Position numbers and translations under genes: made by a program. The notes under the pieces were generated by a model. It did not search any database. It saw only the letters and a list, made by a program, of their open reading frames with translations, and was not told the DNA's origin. From positions 3,658,001 through 3,722,000 of the forward strand of contig JHVA01000001.1 of assembly GCA_000688615.1 (NCBI GenBank): 64,000 bases of DNA, read 5' to 3'. Source of the stretch: Acidobacteriaceae bacterium KBS 146 (lineage in GTDB: Bacteria; Acidobacteriota; Terriglobia; Terriglobales; Acidobacteriaceae). Below are positions 16,679 through 24,839 of this stretch, piece by piece. How positions within the stretch are numbered: position 1 is the stretch's first letter; the number at the start of each line of letters is the position of its first letter.

Positions 16679-18268
16679 CTAGAACGGATGTGCCGCTGCC
16701 CAATTCATCACACATTTCTCCAGTACATCTTGTGTCTGACGCAGTGATCGGTAGAAAGGCCCGCGTTGCTCCTGAGGAACACAGCTATAAGCGGCGATAA
16801 AGGCTCTGCGTGTCCACGGGTCAAATTGATCTATGAGGCGCCGTTGCGCTTGAAACCAATAGCCCTTATCAGCCCGGCCAAGCGCCAAGACGAGTTCTCT
16901 GCGCACGGCAGGCTCTGAACTATCTTGATAGAGACGCTCAAAGGCATTCTCATTGTCGAATTCCGGCCCTTTCGTGAAAAGGCTCAGAAGACACATACGC
17001 TCATACGTACTGGTTGTAACACGCCTTGCGGCGGTCAGGACGATCCGTCCGATCCGGTAACGGCTTCGCTGGTCGAGATCAAGGAGTGACTCAAGATATT
17101 TCACAACGGAATCGATCACAGGGAAGAGCTTATCTAGGTTATCTAGTACCAAGCCCACCGCCTCATCAATTCCTAGCTGCTTGAGCCGGTACAGCACAAA
17201 GCCAACGATGACAGCATCGATGTGCTCCATTTCAAGCTGCTCGCTGAGGACGTGTAAAAGGTTCAGTCGGTCAATCTCTATTTGAGTGTCCGCCGGAAGC
17301 TCATCGTAATTGATCTCTTTCTCATACTCGTTCTCCCATCCTGCCTCATCCAACAAATCTTGTAGTCGAGAGGTCAGGCTTTCTATCTCGGTGCGTTCTC
17401 CGCTCTCGCTAAAGCGATCAAGGTAATCCTGCTTTGGCAGGATCTCGGTTTTGGAGGACTGAAGCGTTAGGCCATGAGTTTCGAAGAGATGCATGGCAAT
17501 ATGCTCGAGCGCTCTCCGTGCCTGTGCCTCGGACGTGCAGAAAATACGCATGTCGTCAGAGTATCGACAGTGTTGGAGGCCTAAACCTTGGATTGTTTCA
17601 TCGATATCGGCAATTGCTGCCTCTGCCAATATGCGAGAACCAGCGAGGCCTACAGGAAGACCATAGGAGACAAACGCATTCCAATTACTGATCATGCGAA
17701 GCAGGCAATATGCCTCCGGAGATCTTCTTGTTGCCCTATCGAGTGCGTTTTCAAGTGGGTGGAGGTAAATGTGGGCAAAGAAGTCTGCAATGTCAGCAAC
17801 GACAACCCATCGGCACGATCTACGTTCCGCCAAAATGCGGCACCGCTGGTTGAAGTCATGCCAGCGATAGTCTGGATCGAAAATCTGTCCGGCGGTTCCA
17901 GGCAAGAAACGCCAACTGTAAGCCTTCTTCTTCGTCTTCGGAACTCGTATGGCTTCCAGTTCGTCACCCACTCGATAGATTAGTGCCGTGAAGAGGAGGT
18001 ATTCCAATGGGTCAAGCTGCGTAACATAACGGAAGGAATACTTGCCCTTCGAGGCAAGAAAACGTCGCTGCGGCCTTGATGTCCATTTGCGAAGATCCTG
18101 TTGAGTGAGCCAAGTACGTATGTTGTCCCAGTCACTGCGGATGGCAGCATATTCGAATGCCGTGGGAACAAAGACTGTATCTCCGAAGTACTCGACGTGT
18201 TCTAGTGCCCAATCGAGAGCAGTTTGAGTCGCAAAGACTGGATTGTTCGGCTCGTTCCACCTTGCCAA
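16679..18268 (-). CDS. Reverse transcriptase, UG/Abi-like (candidate antiviral DRT-type)
   Basis: The 529-aa free-standing RT has all palm motifs intact: motif A VVVADIADFFAHI (Asp159), motif B YGLPVGLAGSRILAEAA (203-217), motif C YSDD (236-239) and motif D HGLTLQSSKTE (265-275). The N-terminal YRVTQLDPLEYLLFTALIY-like segment is typical of the unknown-group/abortive-infection RTs. Residues 300-529 form a helix-rich, HEAT-like domain (for example SSEPAVRRELVLALGRADKG), not a group II intron maturase or HNH domain. Start is TTG 18268 with GGAGG nine bases upstream; a stop lies just before. Related RTs give phage resistance, often by making DNA from a partner RNA or without template. Its exact subgroup is not determined here. 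Confidence 0.85.
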   Translation of the reverse strand: MARWNEPNNPVFATQTALDWALEHVEYFGDTVFVPTAFEYAAIRSDWDNIRTWLTQQDLRKWTSRPQRRFLASKGKYSFRYVTQLDPLEYLLFTALIYRVGDELEAIRVPKTKKKAYSWRFLPGTAGQIFDPDYRWHDFNQRCRILAERRSCRWVVVADIADFFAHIYLHPLENALDRATRRSPEAYCLLRMISNWNAFVSYGLPVGLAGSRILAEAAIADIDETIQGLGLQHCRYSDDMRIFCTSEAQARRALEHIAMHLFETHGLTLQSSKTEILPKQDYLDRFSESGERTEIESLTSRLQDLLDEAGWENEYEKEINYDELPADTQIEIDRLNLLHVLSEQLEMEHIDAVIVGFVLYRLKQLGIDEAVGLVLDNLDKLFPVIDSVVKYLESLLDLDQRSRYRIGRIVLTAARRVTTSTYERMCLLSLFTKGPEFDNENAFERLYQDSSEPAVRRELVLALGRADKGYWFQAQRRLIDQFDPWTRRAFIAAYSCVPQEQRGPFYRSLRQTQDVLEKCVMNWAAAHPF

Positions 18269-18520
18269 GGCCTGGCGCCTCCGGATCGATTAGTAAGCGG
18301 TTTCTCATTGGAAGAACACCGAGTCGATTGTGACTTGGATCAGCTTACATCATTGAGCAATCTAAGAGATTTATTTTCTGAACGATAGCATCCCTATCCA
18401 GCATCGGTTTCAGATCATGGTTGATGGTAGCGGCATCTTCGTGGAAAGACGCCCAGCTACCTAGATCAAAGAATGACCCTCCGCATCCTCGTCATTTAGC
18501 CTCCACACGGTTTTAACTGC
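18269..18520. other. Gap upstream of the RT gene (possible RNA or tiny ORF)
   Basis: This 252-bp stretch separates the RT from the serine recombinase. On the minus strand a stop-free frame of about 48 codons (ending SMM before TAA near 18347) lacks an early ATG; its only good start gives a 19-residue peptide (MLDRDAIVQKINLLDCSMM). No family is recognised. Either a leader RNA, a small partner protein fragment or spacer would fit. Confidence 0.3.
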
Positions 18521-19252
18521 TCATTCACTACCCACGTTTCTCGCCGAGAGCTTCTTCCATGGGTCGGTGTGGGCATGCCAGCGGGCGGCGGTGATCGCAC
18601 GTTGAACCTGTACAGCGCTCCACTCCCCGCAGCGAGGTGTGGTGACGTTCTGCTCATTGAGCGCCGCCGCTATTTGTCGTAAAGACGTGGCGCCCGCGGC
18701 TCGAATGCTCCGAATCAACGGCATGAGCTCGGCAGCGCGCTTGTCGGCCTTTTCTGTTCTCACCTTGCGGGCGGCGCTCCCGATCTCTGCAAACCGTTCC
18801 GCCGATACGCGCCGCCCGCCCAATTGAGTGCCGCGAGCCTTGGCCGCCGCGAGCGCCGCTTTGATGCGCTTCGAGATGGCCTCAGCCTCGTGCTCAGCCA
18901 CGGCAGCGAAGATGTGCACAACGAAGCGATTGGCTTGGGGCATATCCACTGCAACAAACTCGACGCCAGACTCCATGAGGTTTGAGATAAACGCGACGTT
19001 GCGTGCGAGACGGTCGAGCTTGGCAATCACGAGGGTAGCTTTGTGCTTGCGGCATACCTTCAGAGCGTCGGCCAGGACGGGGCGGTCATTACGCTTACCG
19101 CTTTAGATTTCTACCATCTCACGAAGCAACTCCCAATCGCCCCCATTGAGATACCCTGTAACCGCCGCCCGCTGAGCTTCGAGCCCTAAGCCACTTATGC
19201 CCAGTCGCGCCGTCGATACTCTCAGATAGCTTACAAATTTACCGTTTGCCAC
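18521..19252 (-). pseudogene. Serine recombinase (resolvase family) interrupted by a nonsense codon
   Basis: Reading from GTG 19252 (with AAGAAGGT upstream) gives FVSYLRVSTARLGISGLGLEAQRAA, the resolvase N-terminus with catalytic Ser13. Codon 50 is TAA at 19105-19103, exactly where relatives have E in VEIESGKRNDRP. The frame then continues intact: KRNDRPVLADAL, AKLDRLARN, HIFAAVAEHEAEAISKRIKAAL, and a C-terminal HTH-like TPRCGEWSAVQVQRAI. So one base substitution disrupts an otherwise full 243-codon gene. Internal initiation at 19030 would give a product lacking the catalytic serine. Confidence 0.85.
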
Positions 19253-19320
19253 TGCTGTTACCTTCTTTCAATGACCGTAGAAAGAATGTAACAGGTTGTT
19301 CGGAGAGAGCGACGCAATCG

Positions 19321-19497
19321 TCAGCCCGTCTCAGCCTCGATGATCATCTTCAACTGTTCGTCAGTGAGTTGGGTTCTGATCGGCAATCCCAGGCCTAGGC
19401 ATAGGAGCTCACGGAGTCGCGCCTCGGGCAATTGGCGGGCTTCCTGAGCGCCCAGGTCGCTGACAGCCTTAAGCAATTGTGCTCTGTATTCATCCAT
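19321..19497 (-). CDS. Small hypothetical protein downstream of terminase small subunit
   Basis: A 58-aa frame beginning at ATG 19497 overlaps the end of the terminase gene by 8 bp, which supports coupled translation. Sequence features are limited: charged helices (MDEYRAQLLKAVSDLG) and a second helix near the end (LTDEQLKMIIEAE). I know no family for it. Confidence 0.5.
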   Translation of the reverse strand: MDEYRAQLLKAVSDLGAQEARQLPEARLRELLCLGLGLPIRTQLTDEQLKMIIEAETG

Positions 19498-20338
19498 TGA
19501 TGGCCTCTTTCGGTTTTGCAAGTCTCATCCCCTTCTCACGAAGAATGTCTTCGAGTTGTTCGTTGGTAAGAGTGGTGAGCGCCTGCACCGCCACCGTCTG
19601 TAGCTGCAATGGTCCGCCGCCGGGCCCGGTCATCTCCGTCTTGTCCTTGAATATGCCCACGTAGCGCCCCAGGGCCATCAGGGCGGCGTTCTGATCGCGT
19701 CCGATAGCCTTGACGCCCTCTTTGGTCTGCTGAGCGCCAGCGTAAAGCTTGGCAGCTTTCCCTGTGAGCGTCCGGCTATCCTTCACTCGGACGACCTCGA
19801 CGCCGCGCCCGAAGCACTCAGGGCAGTCAGGGTTAGGGTCTAGCGTTGCCTTATAGCCGATGCCACCGGCGAGCGGGGGCGCGGGCTCATCTTTGGCCAC
19901 AGCCGCGTCTAGCGCTTCCTTGTACTCGGCGGGCGTCCACTGTCTGAGGTGGTCGATGCCGTAGCAATGGCGGCAACAATCGTTGTAGACGGTCACAAGG
20001 TCGCGGGGGTCAGCGGTCGCCACGTCGTACAACTCGCGCACCACCATAGCGGTGTCGACATCAGCTAGTGCAGCTATCTCAGACTGGCGACGCTCAACGG
20101 CGGCCTTGATGTGAGGGAATGTGAGGAGCTCCGATGCAATCTCTTTAGCGCTCGCCTCAGAGTAGCCTGCACGAATCGCCGCCTGAGCTCCATTCCAGTC
20201 GACGCAATACTCGCGGACGAAGGATTTTTGCTTAGCCTTCCTCAGTCCGTCGGAGTCCTCATCCGCGAAGTTGACCTTCGCAGTGGGCGGGCACTTGGCC
20301 GCTCTAACTTTCTCCATCTTGTCCATCACATTCTCCAA
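19490..20338 (-). CDS. terS: Phage terminase small subunit (TerS)
   Basis: The 282-aa protein has an N-terminal terminase_2 HTH (FVREYCVDWNGAQAAIRAGYS at about 36-56). A zinc-binding middle domain follows, with CCRHC near 125-130 and CPEC near 178-181 around the characteristic QWTPAEYKEAL and DPNPDCPECFGRG segments. The tail is KAIGRDQNAALMALGRYVGIF. TerS selects the DNA to be packaged. No large terminase, portal or head gene occurs in the island, so this TerS would have to redirect another phage's packaging machine, as described for phage-inducible chromosomal islands. The comparison is inference from gene content. Confidence 0.88.
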   Translation of the reverse strand: MENVMDKMEKVRAAKCPPTAKVNFADEDSDGLRKAKQKSFVREYCVDWNGAQAAIRAGYSEASAKEIASELLTFPHIKAAVERRQSEIAALADVDTAMVVRELYDVATADPRDLVTVYNDCCRHCYGIDHLRQWTPAEYKEALDAAVAKDEPAPPLAGGIGYKATLDPNPDCPECFGRGVEVVRVKDSRTLTGKAAKLYAGAQQTKEGVKAIGRDQNAALMALGRYVGIFKDKTEMTGPGGGPLQLQTVAVQALTTLTNEQLEDILREKGMRLAKPKEAING

Positions 20339-20368
20339 TTGGGGCCACCTAACGTGAAGCCTGCTAAT

Positions 20369-20394
20369 TACCGCTAATTATGTAATTAGCGGTA
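20369..20394. repeat. 26-bp perfect palindrome
   Basis: Arms TACCGCTAATTA and TAATTAGCGGTA are separated by TG. An additional direct copy of GCTAATTA lies at 20363-20370. The structure may be an origin iteron, a regulator-binding site or a terminator for the helicase or terS transcript. Confidence 0.85.
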
Positions 20395-20400
20395 TTTCGA

Positions 20401-20489
20401 AAAGTGATGCGAGTGACGGCTGGAAGTACCTTTTCTATAGATTTGAAATTCATATTAGAGTCACTTTCAGAAATCACTCGCGTCACTTT
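20401..20489. repeat. Inverted repeat pair AAAGTGA-N-GCGAGTGA
   Basis: AAAGTGATGCGAGTGA at 20401-20416 is matched on the other strand by the complement of 20474-20489 (AAAGTGACGCGAGTGA), one difference in 16 bases. A third partial TCACTTT copy is at 20461-20467. The middle is AT-rich. Confidence 0.75.
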
Positions 20490-20555
20490 CCTTTAGAATC
20501 AATAACTTATATTTTGGCGATAATCGCACGATCCCGCAAAAATTACATGATTTGC

Positions 20556-22424
20556 CTAGATGCGAAACTCAGCGAAATCCACCGTGGTAGTAGTAGCCGG
20601 GGGAGGAAAGAGAGAAAGTAGTCGCACCCCTCGCACCTTTAGCCCTGCGTTGCTCTTCATTACCTCGAACCCTTTGAGTGCGTTCTCCTGCCATCGCGTC
20701 TGCGATAGTGCCTGCTCACCTCTCGCCACCTTCCAATCTTTGTAGTTCCGATAAAGCTCTCTGACGGTCGGCAAGTCTTTCAGCGGTCGGGGGTCCACCT
20801 TGAGAACCTCGCAGTTCTCTTTTAGCCATAGCTGAGGAGTGCTCTGCGACTCAAAATACTCCGAGCACTCCGCGTCGACGGCTGCGCACTTGGGGAGCTT
20901 CTTACCTGTAGCCAGCCATTTGCTGTGACCCTCAATCAACCATTGCAGGACGTACCCCATATCGGCTCGCAGACGCCCCGGCAGGTCCGCATCCTCGCGA
21001 CCCAGGAACGACACCTTGAACGGGGCGATCTTAATTCGACTCCTGATACCATCGCCAACGCTGCGAAGCTGTGGCTTGTAGTTGGCGTACACCAGATGCT
21101 TGTGTGTGCGCTGGAACTGAAAGGTGCTTCCGTACATGTGGCGTGCGGTGAGCGTGGGGTTCCCGGTGACATCTTTGATACGCGCTTCGTCCCAATGCTC
21201 CCCGTCGTTGATCTCTGACGAGACAGCGATACGCGCGCCATGCAGGTATGCTATCTCTTCCGAATGACTTTGGAATTTCTTGGACATGAGCGTGGATGAC
21301 TGTATTGTCTTTGCGTACTCGCCCATCGCGTCATGCACGAGATCGCCGAGGGTGTTCTTACCGTTGCGCCCCTCTCCCGTCCAGAACAGCATCCAATGGC
21401 CCTCCACGGCACCGGAGAGACACGCGCCTAGCGATATCTGGTGGAACTGGGCGAGCTCGTCATCGCCGTCCGTTATCTCGCGCATAAACTTGCGGAACGC
21501 CGCCCCATCACCTGCCACTGTGGGAGAATCCCCCGTGCATTTTGTAATCATGTCGGCGGGGGCGTGTGGACGCATCTCGCCGGTCCGGAGGTCGATCGTA
21601 CCGACGGGAGTATTCAGCAGATAGTGGTCACGGTCCCACTCGGTACCGGCGGCGACCATAGTCGGCTTGCTCGACGCGATTTTCTCAACACCTTGAGCGA
21701 AGGATGCCGAACCGATCGATGACTTGCCCTCGTGATTTTTCTTACGACAGAGATTCACCACAAGGTCGAACACTCGGTTTTTATCGTCTATCCTCCAGCG
21801 AGTGTTGTCCCACACATACCACTTCTTACGCGAGCAATCGAACTTCAATTTGTCGGCGTACAGCATGGCGAAGCCGGACGCGATGCTCTCCTGCGTCCCG
21901 ATCTGCGTCATGTGCTCCATTGCTTCGGCTTTATCGGGATGGGCTGTCGCAATCGCTTCCAGTTCGGCGATATACCCCGGCGATAGCTGCCCCTTACCAA
22001 CGCGCACAGCCCCCGCCACAGGCTCAAGGCTCGCCCCAGGCGGCAGGGGAGCGTCTCCGAAGCCCGCTTGATCCAACAGGTAACCCTCAGTCTCTGCGCC
22101 GTCCCAAGGTGAGGTCGCGCCCACCGTGAAGCCGCTGGCAAAGTTCGCTTCGACAATCCTCGGCTCCTCGGACATGTAGGCCTCGACAGTGGGGACGGCT
22201 AGCATCAAGGTCTCGGCCTCTTCCTCAGTGAAGACACCAGCAGCCACCATGCGCCCGGCGAGGAAGGTGAGCTTAGTAAGCTCGTTATTCCACTCCCCAT
22301 CTGAGACCTCGGCGTACTCCCTGCATCTTTTATTGAATATGGCTAAGCCGAGTTGCCGCTGGTTATCCGTCAATGGCTCTATGTCACTGAGCTCCACCGG
22401 CGCTCGCTCAGCCCTCTCATCCAC
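20556..22424 (-). CDS. D5/P4-type primase-helicase, helicase part
   Basis: The 622-aa replication protein has a D5_N-like region and an SF3 helicase. Visible motifs: LFWTGEGRNGKNTLGDL (Walker A, about 343-350), ISSEINDGEHWDEARIKDVTGN-like Walker B/sensor segment (written IAVSSEINDG...), and a C-terminal FQRTHKHLVYANYKPQL region typical of P4 alpha and poxvirus D5 relatives. Translation starts at GTG 22424, but the protein was probably once fused to the prim-pol domain encoded immediately upstream in another frame. It would unwind the element's DNA at its origin. Terminal residues look like a DNA-binding tail. Confidence 0.9.
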   Translation of the reverse strand: MDERAERAPVELSDIEPLTDNQRQLGLAIFNKRCREYAEVSDGEWNNELTKLTFLAGRMVAAGVFTEEEAETLMLAVPTVEAYMSEEPRIVEANFASGFTVGATSPWDGAETEGYLLDQAGFGDAPLPPGASLEPVAGAVRVGKGQLSPGYIAELEAIATAHPDKAEAMEHMTQIGTQESIASGFAMLYADKLKFDCSRKKWYVWDNTRWRIDDKNRVFDLVVNLCRKKNHEGKSSIGSASFAQGVEKIASSKPTMVAAGTEWDRDHYLLNTPVGTIDLRTGEMRPHAPADMITKCTGDSPTVAGDGAAFRKFMREITDGDDELAQFHQISLGACLSGAVEGHWMLFWTGEGRNGKNTLGDLVHDAMGEYAKTIQSSTLMSKKFQSHSEEIAYLHGARIAVSSEINDGEHWDEARIKDVTGNPTLTARHMYGSTFQFQRTHKHLVYANYKPQLRSVGDGIRSRIKIAPFKVSFLGREDADLPGRLRADMGYVLQWLIEGHSKWLATGKKLPKCAAVDAECSEYFESQSTPQLWLKENCEVLKVDPRPLKDLPTVRELYRNYKDWKVARGEQALSQTRWQENALKGFEVMKSNAGLKVRGVRLLSLFPPPATTTTVDFAEFRI

Positions 22425-22432
22425 AGCCAGCG

Positions 22433-22966
22433 CTAAGAGCCACGCGGGGGAGCGTCAGCAATCTCCACGTCGTGCACTACGGCGTAGCGGTTGCCGCTAG
22501 GGTGGAGTGATGGAGCGATGAGCACCATACCGCCGTCGCCCCTCACGTCGACGCCGGGGGCAATCTCACTGGCGCTATTTCTTACACGCCTACCCTCAGG
22601 TATCCTGAAGTAATACTGAAGGCGGTATGGGTCGGGATTACCTGTCTTGACGGTGTACGTTGCGGGAGCACCCTGACCTGCAAACCACAACCAACCCTCA
22701 AAGCTGTCGGTGTCGACTACAAAGAATCCGCTCTTTGCCCCCGTAGCGCATCCCCAATTGCAACCGGGACGCCAAGCGGACCATTGCGCGATCTGGTTGA
22801 TGTCACTGGTGGCTTCGTGACCGGGGCCGCCGTGCACCCACTTAGTGAGAGCGTCACTTTTAGTTCCTGCGGCGATAGGGAATAACTTCCAGCCTTTAGC
22901 GCTGGCGCTGATAATCTCCGGTCGCAACATTGAACTGACATGCGCTACCATTGTCTTGCCTTTCAT
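22433..22966 (-). CDS. Bifunctional primase-polymerase (prim-pol) domain, separated by frameshift
   Basis: The 177-aa AEP-type prim-pol domain shows a KGWKLFPIAAGTK start, CNWGCATGAKSGFFVVDTD (metal-binding DxD), and VDVRGDGGMVLIAPSLHPSG with a GxYAVV-like end. Its last codons (ADAPPRGS) run out of frame. Shifting by one base gives ADAPPAWLLALAVDERAERAPVELSD, which continues straight into the helicase frame 9 bp away. A single deleted base after CCCCCG is the simplest cause. The pair could still act as two proteins. Confidence 0.85.
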   Translation of the reverse strand: MKGKTMVAHVSSMLRPEIISASAKGWKLFPIAAGTKSDALTKWVHGGPGHEATSDINQIAQWSAWRPGCNWGCATGAKSGFFVVDTDSFEGWLWFAGQGAPATYTVKTGNPDPYRLQYYFRIPEGRRVRNSASEIAPGVDVRGDGGMVLIAPSLHPSGNRYAVVHDVEIADAPPRGS

Positions 22967-23025
22967 TAGTTAGTGAGCTCGCCGCTCAGTTATTTCCTAA
23001 ACCTTCAGTTGTCAGCTGAGGGTTT

Positions 23026-23370
23026 TTACTTTTGCAGAGCTTGCTGCTCATATAGCTCTGGGCGCTGGCTTTTCACGGCAGCTTCGGCCTGCTCATCGCT
23101 AAACCCGTGTTCTCCAATGAGCTTGTTTTCCAAGCTCTGTCGGTAACGCCGGTTAGCTTCAAGCTCATTGAGTCCACGCCTAGCTGGAACGATGGGGTCT
23201 CGAAAGTAGCTCACAGCATCGGGCAGGCCATAATAGAGCCCGTTCTCTCGGAAGAACGCGCAACAACGGTCACAGAGGTGGCAGGAGGTGAGCCGCTCGG
23301 ATCTTACCGGCGTGAAGATGGCCAAGCGAATGGCTGGTGTGGGAGTGGCGCAATTTTCACATTGATACAT
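23026..23370 (-). CDS. Zinc-ribbon hypothetical protein
   Basis: The 114-aa protein starts at ATG 23370, which overlaps the TGA of the upstream gene (TGATG), a clear coupling signal; longer upstream starts are less likely. CENC near the start and CHLCDRCC about 25 residues later form a probable zinc ribbon. A basic helical tail follows, ending GFSDEQAEAAVKSQRPELYEQ. I recognise no named family. Proteins of this kind are common accessory genes in phage-like elements. Confidence 0.6.
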   Translation of the reverse strand: MYQCENCATPTPAIRLAIFTPVRSERLTSCHLCDRCCAFFRENGLYYGLPDAVSYFRDPIVPARRGLNELEANRRYRQSLENKLIGEHGFSDEQAEAAVKSQRPELYEQQALQK

Positions 23371-23702
23371 CAGCGCCCCACCACAAGACTGTCGGAGATG
23401 CGCAAAACGTCGGCGGTAATCTTCGGCCACTCGTAAATGGTCGCGGCGCCGTTGAACATCGTGTAACTAAACTCCTCGTAATGCTCGAAGCAGTCATCAC
23501 AGACTGCGTAGAGCATTACCACGTTGTCGTGTAGCTTAATGAGAAGAGTGCAGGCCCGCCGTTCGATAAACTCCGCGTCAAACGGGGCGCCACACTCGGC
23601 ACATGGCTTACCTGGGGAGGAGTTGATGCTCTTCCACACTAGCCATTGGAGTTCACTCATGCGGTCGTCAAGAGTGGTGCTGTATTTCTCGAGGGTAATC
23701 AT
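23370..23702 (-). CDS. Zinc-ribbon hypothetical protein
   Basis: The 110-aa protein is read from ATG 23702 (MITLEKYSTTLDDRMSELQW). The longer frame to 23789 overlaps the upstream gene and starts with low-complexity sequence. It contains CAECGAPF and CDDCFEHYEEF, two CxxC pairs about 39 residues apart that probably bind zinc. It is translationally coupled to the next gene. Function unknown. Confidence 0.6.
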   Translation of the reverse strand: MITLEKYSTTLDDRMSELQWLVWKSINSSPGKPCAECGAPFDAEFIERRACTLLIKLHDNVVMLYAVCDDCFEHYEEFSYTMFNGAATIYEWPKITADVLRISDSLVVGR

Positions 23703-23778
23703 CGGAGCACCTTGAGGAGAATCAGAGCGGCAATCTCGGCAAAGAGGACTCGCAAGAGAGCTGGGAGAAGGCGGGAGC

Positions 23779-24030
23779 TCACTTGCCACCTACCAGAGTC
23801 GCGTCGGGGTTCTCGATGAGAGCCTGAATGTCCTCTGCTCGCCAAACTGTCGTACGGGGGCCGAGCTTTACCCCTTTGGGGTACTTCTGATTACGAATCC
23901 CCAGCCACCAGGCGCTACGAGATATGGGAATGAGTGGTGAGATGTTGCGCTTGCGATCTCCGATTATCTGAGGCAATCGAAGAAAACCTATCTGTGGCAG
24001 TTGGGGCATATTGATGCACTCCTGTTCCAT
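23779..24030 (-). CDS. AlpA-family regulator / excisionase-like DNA-binding protein
   Basis: The 83-aa protein shows the AlpA pattern: FLRLPQIIG, then ISPLIPISRSAWWLGI (recognition helix), KYPKGVKLGPRTTVWRAEDIQALIE. AlpA-like winged-helix proteins activate integrase expression or act as excisionases in P4-like and PICI-like elements. Position two genes from the integrase fits that role. Translation may begin at ATG 24030 or at the internal Met8. Confidence 0.8.
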   Translation of the reverse strand: MEQECINMPQLPQIGFLRLPQIIGDRKRNISPLIPISRSAWWLGIRNQKYPKGVKLGPRTTVWRAEDIQALIENPDATLVGGK

Positions 24031-24085
24031 GAAGTCTAGGAGTGATTCTTATTCGCCCATTGTGAATCGTCACCTTGAAAGGCTG

Positions 24086-24676
24086 TTAGGTTTTCAAGGA
24101 AGACCCAATCCTCCGCACCTCGGCATAGATCCCTTCAAGCTCCGGCAGCACCTCGGCATAAATTCCCTCTAGTGTCTTTGTGTTCGGGGCTTTCGTGTAA
24201 CCGTATAATTCCCCGCGTACTCTGATGTTGTCCTTGAAGAGCTCTTCACACTCTGCGCTGGCGTCTTCAAGAGACATTCCGTCCCGCATCGACTCGTAAA
24301 TCCGAAGTGCAATTATGAGCTTTGTATAGCGCCTCCGACGTGGCCTTCCACTTCGCTTCAGATTGAGCGTAACGTCTGCCGACTCTCCAAGCGATGCCTT
24401 CGCAAGGGCATTTCCCAGATATTGCCTGAGTGATGGTGGCATTGGCCCATGTATTTCAGTCATCAGATAGCCAGAAATCAGCGCTAGAACTTCTTTAGCG
24501 GATGCTGTATCTCCGCTCTTCGCATGTTCAATAAGGTTTTCAACGCTTGGCGCTGAAATCACGGCTTCGACACACTCGGCAGTTGTTAATCCATAACTGT
24601 AGAGTGCTGCCACATTAACGGCCGTCGCTCTCTCATTCTTCTCTGCTCTCTCGGCACCGGTCTTCCGCTTACCCAT
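24086..24676 (-). CDS. Hypothetical protein of the island
   Basis: The 196-aa soluble protein is highly charged, with a KRSGRPRRRRYTK basic patch in the middle and an acidic helix after it. Near the C-terminus the octapeptide LEGIYAEV is repeated after three residues, a recent-looking internal duplication. It lies between the integrase and the AlpA-like gene, where satellites often carry regulators. No family recognised. Confidence 0.55.
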   Translation of the reverse strand: MGKRKTGAERAEKNERATAVNVAALYSYGLTTAECVEAVISAPSVENLIEHAKSGDTASAKEVLALISGYLMTEIHGPMPPSLRQYLGNALAKASLGESADVTLNLKRSGRPRRRRYTKLIIALRIYESMRDGMSLEDASAECEELFKDNIRVRGELYGYTKAPNTKTLEGIYAEVLPELEGIYAEVRRIGSSLKT

Positions 24677-24839
24677 TCCACAACTCCCTTACGCACGTAT
24701 CCATGCAGAATGGCAGTACGTTACCCATGCGCTCACATCCGCCCGAGATAGCGCTTCAACCCTAAATATCAAGGTTGTGCGAGCAGTCAGCCCGCGTTGT
24801 AGTTGTAGCGCCAACAACCTCTCCGACGCCGAGGGAAAC

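Larger units (their letters stand above)
20339..20555. other. AT-rich intergenic gap with palindromes: candidate replication origin
   Basis: This 217-bp gap, richer in A/T than its surroundings, separates the helicase gene from terS. It contains a perfect 12+2+12 palindrome (20369-20394) preceded by an extra GCTAATTA, and a separate long inverted repeat with one mismatch in 16 (20401-20416 with 20474-20489). AAAGTGA/TCACTTT elements recur. Placement next to a prim-pol/helicase gene and the iteron-like repeats fit a P4- or SaPI-type origin; a transcription terminator/operator role for the palindrome is an alternative. Confidence 0.45.

Noticed and set aside
16679..18268. Group II intron RT or diversity-generating retroelement
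   Set aside because: No maturase or HNH domain, no intron RNA-like flanks, and no variable/template repeat pair found nearby.
16679..18520. Retron (RT with msr/msd)
   Set aside because: The RT lacks retron-typical NAxxH/VTG-like features, and no long inverted repeats of an msr-msd were visible in the flanks.
22424..22445. Programmed -1 frameshift site between prim-pol and helicase
   Set aside because: The bases TCCCCCG do not fit the X-XXY-YYZ slippery pattern, and no obvious downstream pseudoknot was seen. A lost base explains it better, though low-level slippage is not excluded.
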